From NCBI GenBank assembly GCA_050084985.1, contig JBITNC010000001.1, positions 124,310,001-124,374,000 of the forward strand: 64,000 nt of DNA, read 5' to 3'. The notes beneath the pieces are model-generated. The model saw nothing but the letters and a program-made list of their open reading frames with translations. It did not search any database and was not told where the DNA came from. Numbering within the stretch: position 1 is the first letter of the stretch; each line of letters starts with the position of its first letter. This DNA is from Nageia nagi. Taxonomy: Eukaryota; Pinophyta. Position numbers and translations under genes: made by a program. Positions 59,778 to 64,000 of the stretch are shown one piece after another.

Positions 59778-60049
59778 TCTAGGTTCCTAGCATCATTGTT
59801 GGGTTGAGGTTAGGTATGTGCTTTGTTATTCAAAGAAGCTCATCATTCATCCTCTTTCAATTGGATATCACCTTTGTTCATCATCATTGGTAAAGTACAA
59901 GTTTGTATATTTTGTAAATCCAATTTAATAGGTCAAGGTAAATTAGGTCATTACCATCTTTCATGTCATCATTTATTATTCTTTCATGGTTAATTGTTAA
60001 ATTAAATTTACTATAAATAATCCTAATTATTATTATTTTAGTTTTAACA

Positions 60050-63000
60050 AATCCACTAAATTCATTTTATCCTCATTTAGGTTTCTACAAATATAAATAG
60101 GAGAGGATTTTTACTTTAGATACATGAAATTTGGAATGTGAACTTGAAGAATAGTCATAGGAAGGTTTGAGAAGAACTCCATGGGTAATTTCTATCTTTT
60201 TTTGGTTCAATTTTCATTGCCAAGTAAGACATGTTCCTTCCATTTCTTACTAGGAAATTGTTCAATTTCTAATGATTGTTTGTTCTTTGATTAATATTTA
60301 AGAGCATTTATGAAAGATAATAGATGGAATTATTAAACAATATTTACTCTCTTGCAATCAAATTCATTTTCAAATATGGTAAAAAGCTCCTTCTTTTTGT
60401 AGTTGAATCGTATATTAATAGGTATAAAAAATAGTCATAGGTTTGTAATCATAGAAGGAGGGTAATAGTATATTTTATCTAATATTTTAAGTCATATGAT
60501 CACATTGCTACCATCAAAATAATAATTTTATAAAATTAAAAATGCTCTCATTCATTGATGCTAAGACTAATAGTTCTAGCTTATAATTCATATTTCATTC
60601 ATTATAAAAATATAGATACACACTAACTTCTATGCCCCCAATCAACTACTCTCATTACATTCCATGAGGTATCATTTTAATGATACATCTAGTCAAAACA
60701 TTTGTGGAAATTTTCCCAAGCTTCCACATCCATCATACATGTTTATTAGATCACTAAAAACTATATTATTCAATAGTTAACTTAGCTATTTCTACTTTGT
60801 GCAATGGGTATGTCATAGAGTAATAGTTATTTTAGAATATAAAAGAATAGATTTGATAATAAACTCATAATATACTAAATATGATATTTATTATTCTCAA
60901 AAATAAAAAGGATTTTAAAATGAACATATAGTGAAATAATTATTTTCGTATGCGTAACTATTTTCTTTGAACTATTTTAAGTTATGAATATGTTAAATGT
61001 GGAATTTCTCTTGAGGAAGATTCAAACTTCAAATTCAAAATATGAAAAAAAAAATGAATTAGGATGTAGATATATTTCCATATTTCTTGAAAATCATATA
61101 ATAATTTAGGAATGAAGAATTGTTAGAGCAAGATTTATTATTTTTCACCTTATCAAATTCTTGTACTAAAGTGGGAAGCTTAGATGATATTCAAATTTTG
61201 ATGAAAGTTAAAGAAATCTAGGATAATACTTGGATCAATTGGAAAAATAAGTACTTGATCATCTTGAAGGAGATAAATGACTATTCAAGGTAATGTTGGA
61301 AGAGTAATAAGATTGAGGGAAGGTAGAGGAATAAAAAATGCATCAATACATTGGTTAGACCCACTTTGGGTTGCAGATGACTTAATTGATGGTCAGATAG
61401 TGTTACACTTGAAATCTTTTAAGTTGTGTGCAATGGAATCAATAAACTATTTTGAGAATGAATAATTTCCATTGGTCAAATTGGTTTGTATTAAGAAAGA
61501 GTTGGATTGCATTTTCAGGTAGATATAAGGTGGTAAAATCATCTCTAAGTGTACAACCAAATGAATCAATAAGGGTTGATGAATCCAACCATTGGTACTA
61601 TTGAAATATACTTTATGAAATGTAATTTTATCTTTAAGATAGATTTGAACAACTAAGACTACAATCTCTCACAACTAAAAGCAAGAAGGAGGTGTACCCA
61701 AAAGTTAATATTGAAAATAAAATATTCTACAAATCAATATTACTTTTTATTAGGAATTCAAATTGATGAAAAGGGAAGAAAAGTACTTCTATATACATTT
61801 ATGAAAAAAAAATTATCTTATCATGTATGAAAAAATTTAGGAAGGACATGATTCAGGCTTAAGGAGGTCCATTCAAGAGGGCCATTGTCAAATTGTCATA
61901 ACTTCTACACCAAGACTTTGTTTCTCTTGTTGTTTGAACCATTGTAAAGAGGAGAAAGATATATTTTATGCCATGAATTAAAATTTGTATTTTGAAAGAA
62001 TGTTATAATTTTGAAAGAGGAATATTATTTTACTTTTATTCCAATTTTAGTTTTGGCTAAAGATTCCATTTACTTTCTAATGTATGTATTTTGTTCATAT
62101 AGTGGAATTACATGTGATAAACAATTGAATGCTTGTGAATATTGGGAAGCATAAGGTCCAACAAAGGAGGAAAGACAATAAGAAAGAATCAAATACCATG
62201 CAATAGATCAAGTATATGGAAGAAGTGAAAGTATTTCACATCAAATTGGGTCAAGAACTTATCAATAATTTAGAGGCAAAAATTATCAATTTTTTAGTAT
62301 GCTAATAGAAATTTTCTAGTTTTTTATGATATGTCCTATATCATGTACCATCAACATCAAACTTGGAACCCCCTCCCTTATTCACCTTATTTTACTTCAT
62401 CATCAAGTTTTCAAATCTATATGTTCAATATTGTAAACAAACATGTGCAGTTGAACTAATTTCCATGAGTGATGCCAAACCTAAGAGGTAAACATTTTAG
62501 GAGATTTAGTTTTGAGTATTCTTAGGAAATGTGGTTTTATTTATGGGTATTAGTACTTAGTTTAGTTTTCTACTAGGTATTTAAGAGAATGGGGTTTCAT
62601 GTAGAGGTGCACTTCAATTTTCATTATTCATTGAGTACAAAGTTGACATTTTATTAGTTCTCCATGGAAGATAATTTGGAACACAAATGCCTCTATACCA
62701 TCTCAAAAAACACTCATTAGTCTTTTTTAATTCTTTTTTTTTTTTGAAAACTTATTCCTTGTGTTAAAAAGGGACATTTATGCTTCATCATTAATGGGTT
62801 CAGGTACTTCAACTTGGTACTCATCACCAATGTTGTTGGAGCAAGGGATATCATATAATGGGGTTTCTACATCATCCAATAAAGTGTTGTGGCTGTAATA
62901 AAAAGAGCATAGTTGGTTTTTATTTTTCTCTCTTTTATTAATTTCTATCCTACATCCTTATTATTTCAATAAATGAATCCTCTCATATTTTGCTTGGTTT

Positions 63001-64000
63001 AGATTTCTATCCATAGAGATGGAGTTAGGAAGACCATACCTCCCTCCCTTATTCCCTATATATATGTTTGAGGTATCTAAATTTAGATAAATGTTTATAA
63101 AATTTTATTGTTAATTAGATATTGTTTTTATGGATTATCTATATTTGAAGTTAAATTTTAGAGATATGAGTTTTTTCATGATTTCTCTTACCATACAACT
63201 ATGGATATTAGTTTTTGATATTATTTTGGTGGTTTCACATTCATTATTTTTCATTAACATAGAGCGATGTTCTTTTCAGCATTCTAGAGTAAGAATGTCT
63301 TGATAATTGCAAGATCTCTAATGTGTTTGGACATCAACACAAAGAGCACCAACATGTAGCTTAGGATATTTATGGGCTAGTAATTACCCATTAGCTTATA
63401 TATAAGAATGCATAGTAAATATCATATTATCAATAAAAACTAAGTATAATTACCAATAAAAAAAGAAATAGAATCGGTGTGCATGGTTTTGACACAATTT
63501 CATGGATTCTAGTATTAGTGGGAATAAAATCCAACATTTGAAACTTTTACCAATATGAGGCATGGTATAAAATGAAAAATAAGGTATTTATATCCATTAA
63601 AGAGAAGCTAAAAAGGGTTTTTGTTCAAACATTATGGTTACATGCTCCAATAGACATGTTTATTGTATTTAGAATCATGTAGGATAGATAATGTCTACAA
63701 AAAAGATGTTTAAGGACAAACAATAGTTGAAATTAATTTTTTATAAAATGTTAAAATTGTGAGTATATTGATAAATGTGTGTTATGTGTTTATTATGTGT
63801 GCAAACCCTATATCCCTATAAGTAGATGCAATTATGCAATGTAACCTTATGCAATGGGTACACCGAGTGAGAAAGAGAGTGCTTCTTAAGGTATAATATT
63901 ATTGTTATTGATAAAATATTTTTTAAGTGGGTGGATGGAAGGTGAATAGCTATGAGGTGTAGTGAATGTAATGGATGGATAGAAGGAACTCAACTAAGAG
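60050..64000. other. No recognised feature
   Basis: AT-rich sequence without readable domains. A 62-codon frame at 61277-61465 has no motif that I know. A TATA-like TATAAATAGG at about 60110 and a CCCTATAAGTAGATG stretch near 63810, followed by GGGTACACCGAG, vaguely resemble LTR promoters, but no repeat partner is visible. Confidence 0.4.

Larger units (their letters stand above)
35600..60049 (+). mobile_element. Large host LTR element (Tat/Ogre-like, no pol seen) with three nested insertions
   Basis: A pair of LTRs (35600-36313 and 58341-60049, the latter holding a 977-bp insertion) flanks a broken gag, an antisense PMD pseudogene and 88-bp tandem repeats. With the nested insertions removed it would be about 8.6 kb. 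I find no protease, RT or integrase belonging to it. Gag plus an antisense PMD frame plus tandem repeats before the 3' LTR is known from Tat/Ogre-group gypsy elements, so that lineage is inferred. The exact LTR starts and the target duplication are uncertain. Confidence 0.7.
58341..60049 (+). repeat. 3' LTR of the large host element, interrupted
   Basis: It matches 35600-36313. Removing the 977-bp insertion and its duplicated target leaves about 722 bp, close to the 714 bp of the 5' LTR. It ends TTTTAACA at 60049. Both sides of the insertion (up to 58790 and from 59780) align with one continuous stretch of the 5' LTR near 36050. Confidence 0.75.

Noticed and set aside
61277-61465. 62-codon open frame
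   Set aside because: Isolated in decayed sequence, no motif, no neighbouring exons visible.
1-64000. CRISPR arrays, bacterial operons, rRNA or organelle DNA
   Set aside because: No regularly spaced short repeats with unique spacers, no ribosome-binding-site-led gene runs, and no rRNA or plastid gene words were seen.

Overview
This window reads as nuclear DNA of a land plant with a large, repeat-rich and AT-rich genome. A gymnosperm or another giant-genome plant would fit, but the sequence alone does not settle that. I find no intact host gene, rRNA, tRNA, CRISPR array or organelle-derived segment. Almost everything recognisable is transposable-element DNA: Ty1/copia and Ty3/gypsy LTR retrotransposons, a LINE, a small terminal-inverted-repeat element, and two pseudogenes with a plant mobile domain (PMD). 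The elements are nested, and most reading frames are broken.

1-13 kb: a minus-strand Ty3/gypsy element (Gypsy-1) runs off the left edge. It is split by a complete plus-strand Ty1/copia element (Copia-1, 1200-6372, target duplication CTCAT). Its 5' LTR ends at 10299. Beyond it lies a decayed minus-strand LINE (ORF1 and the endonuclease part of ORF2). 13-22 kb: a stretch with nothing recognised, a copia-type LTR with a G-rich tract (14047-14540), a scrap of gypsy integrase, and a second member of the Gypsy-1 family in the opposite orientation (Gypsy-2, 15118-21601).

22-35.6 kb: mostly old AT-rich sequence with no recognisable coding. It holds a possible LTR at 22.25-22.65 kb, a plus-strand PMD pseudogene that keeps a canonical GT-AG intron (28959-30620), and a gag-like zinc-knuckle scrap near 34.2 kb.

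35.6-60.05 kb: one large host element with a pair of about 715-bp LTRs, a broken gag, no detectable pol, an antisense PMD pseudogene, and 88-bp tandem repeats before the 3' LTR. This layout resembles Tat/Ogre-type gypsy elements. Two copia insertions and one TIR element sit inside it. The first copia insertion (36551-42003, target duplication TACCT) is the most unusual object here. It has only a stub of 5' LTR, then an inverted copy of the 3' half of pol, then a forward copy of pol and a complete 3' LTR. The matching target duplications at its outer ends imply that it integrated already rearranged, probably after two template switches in reverse transcription. The second (42797-52187, minus strand, target duplication AAATG) is a nearly complete SIRE-like copia element with two 2022-bp LTRs and one 1691-codon gag-pol frame broken by only six stop codons.

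Two themes connect the elements. First, the in-frame stops in the better-preserved elements can each be explained by a C-to-T change in CAA, CAG or CGA, as expected of methylated, silenced transposons. Second, the snap-back copia forms a roughly 1.3-kb inverted repeat with stretches identical to the neighbouring SIRE-like element. If transcribed, it could make double-stranded RNA against that family. 60.05-64 kb holds nothing I can identify.
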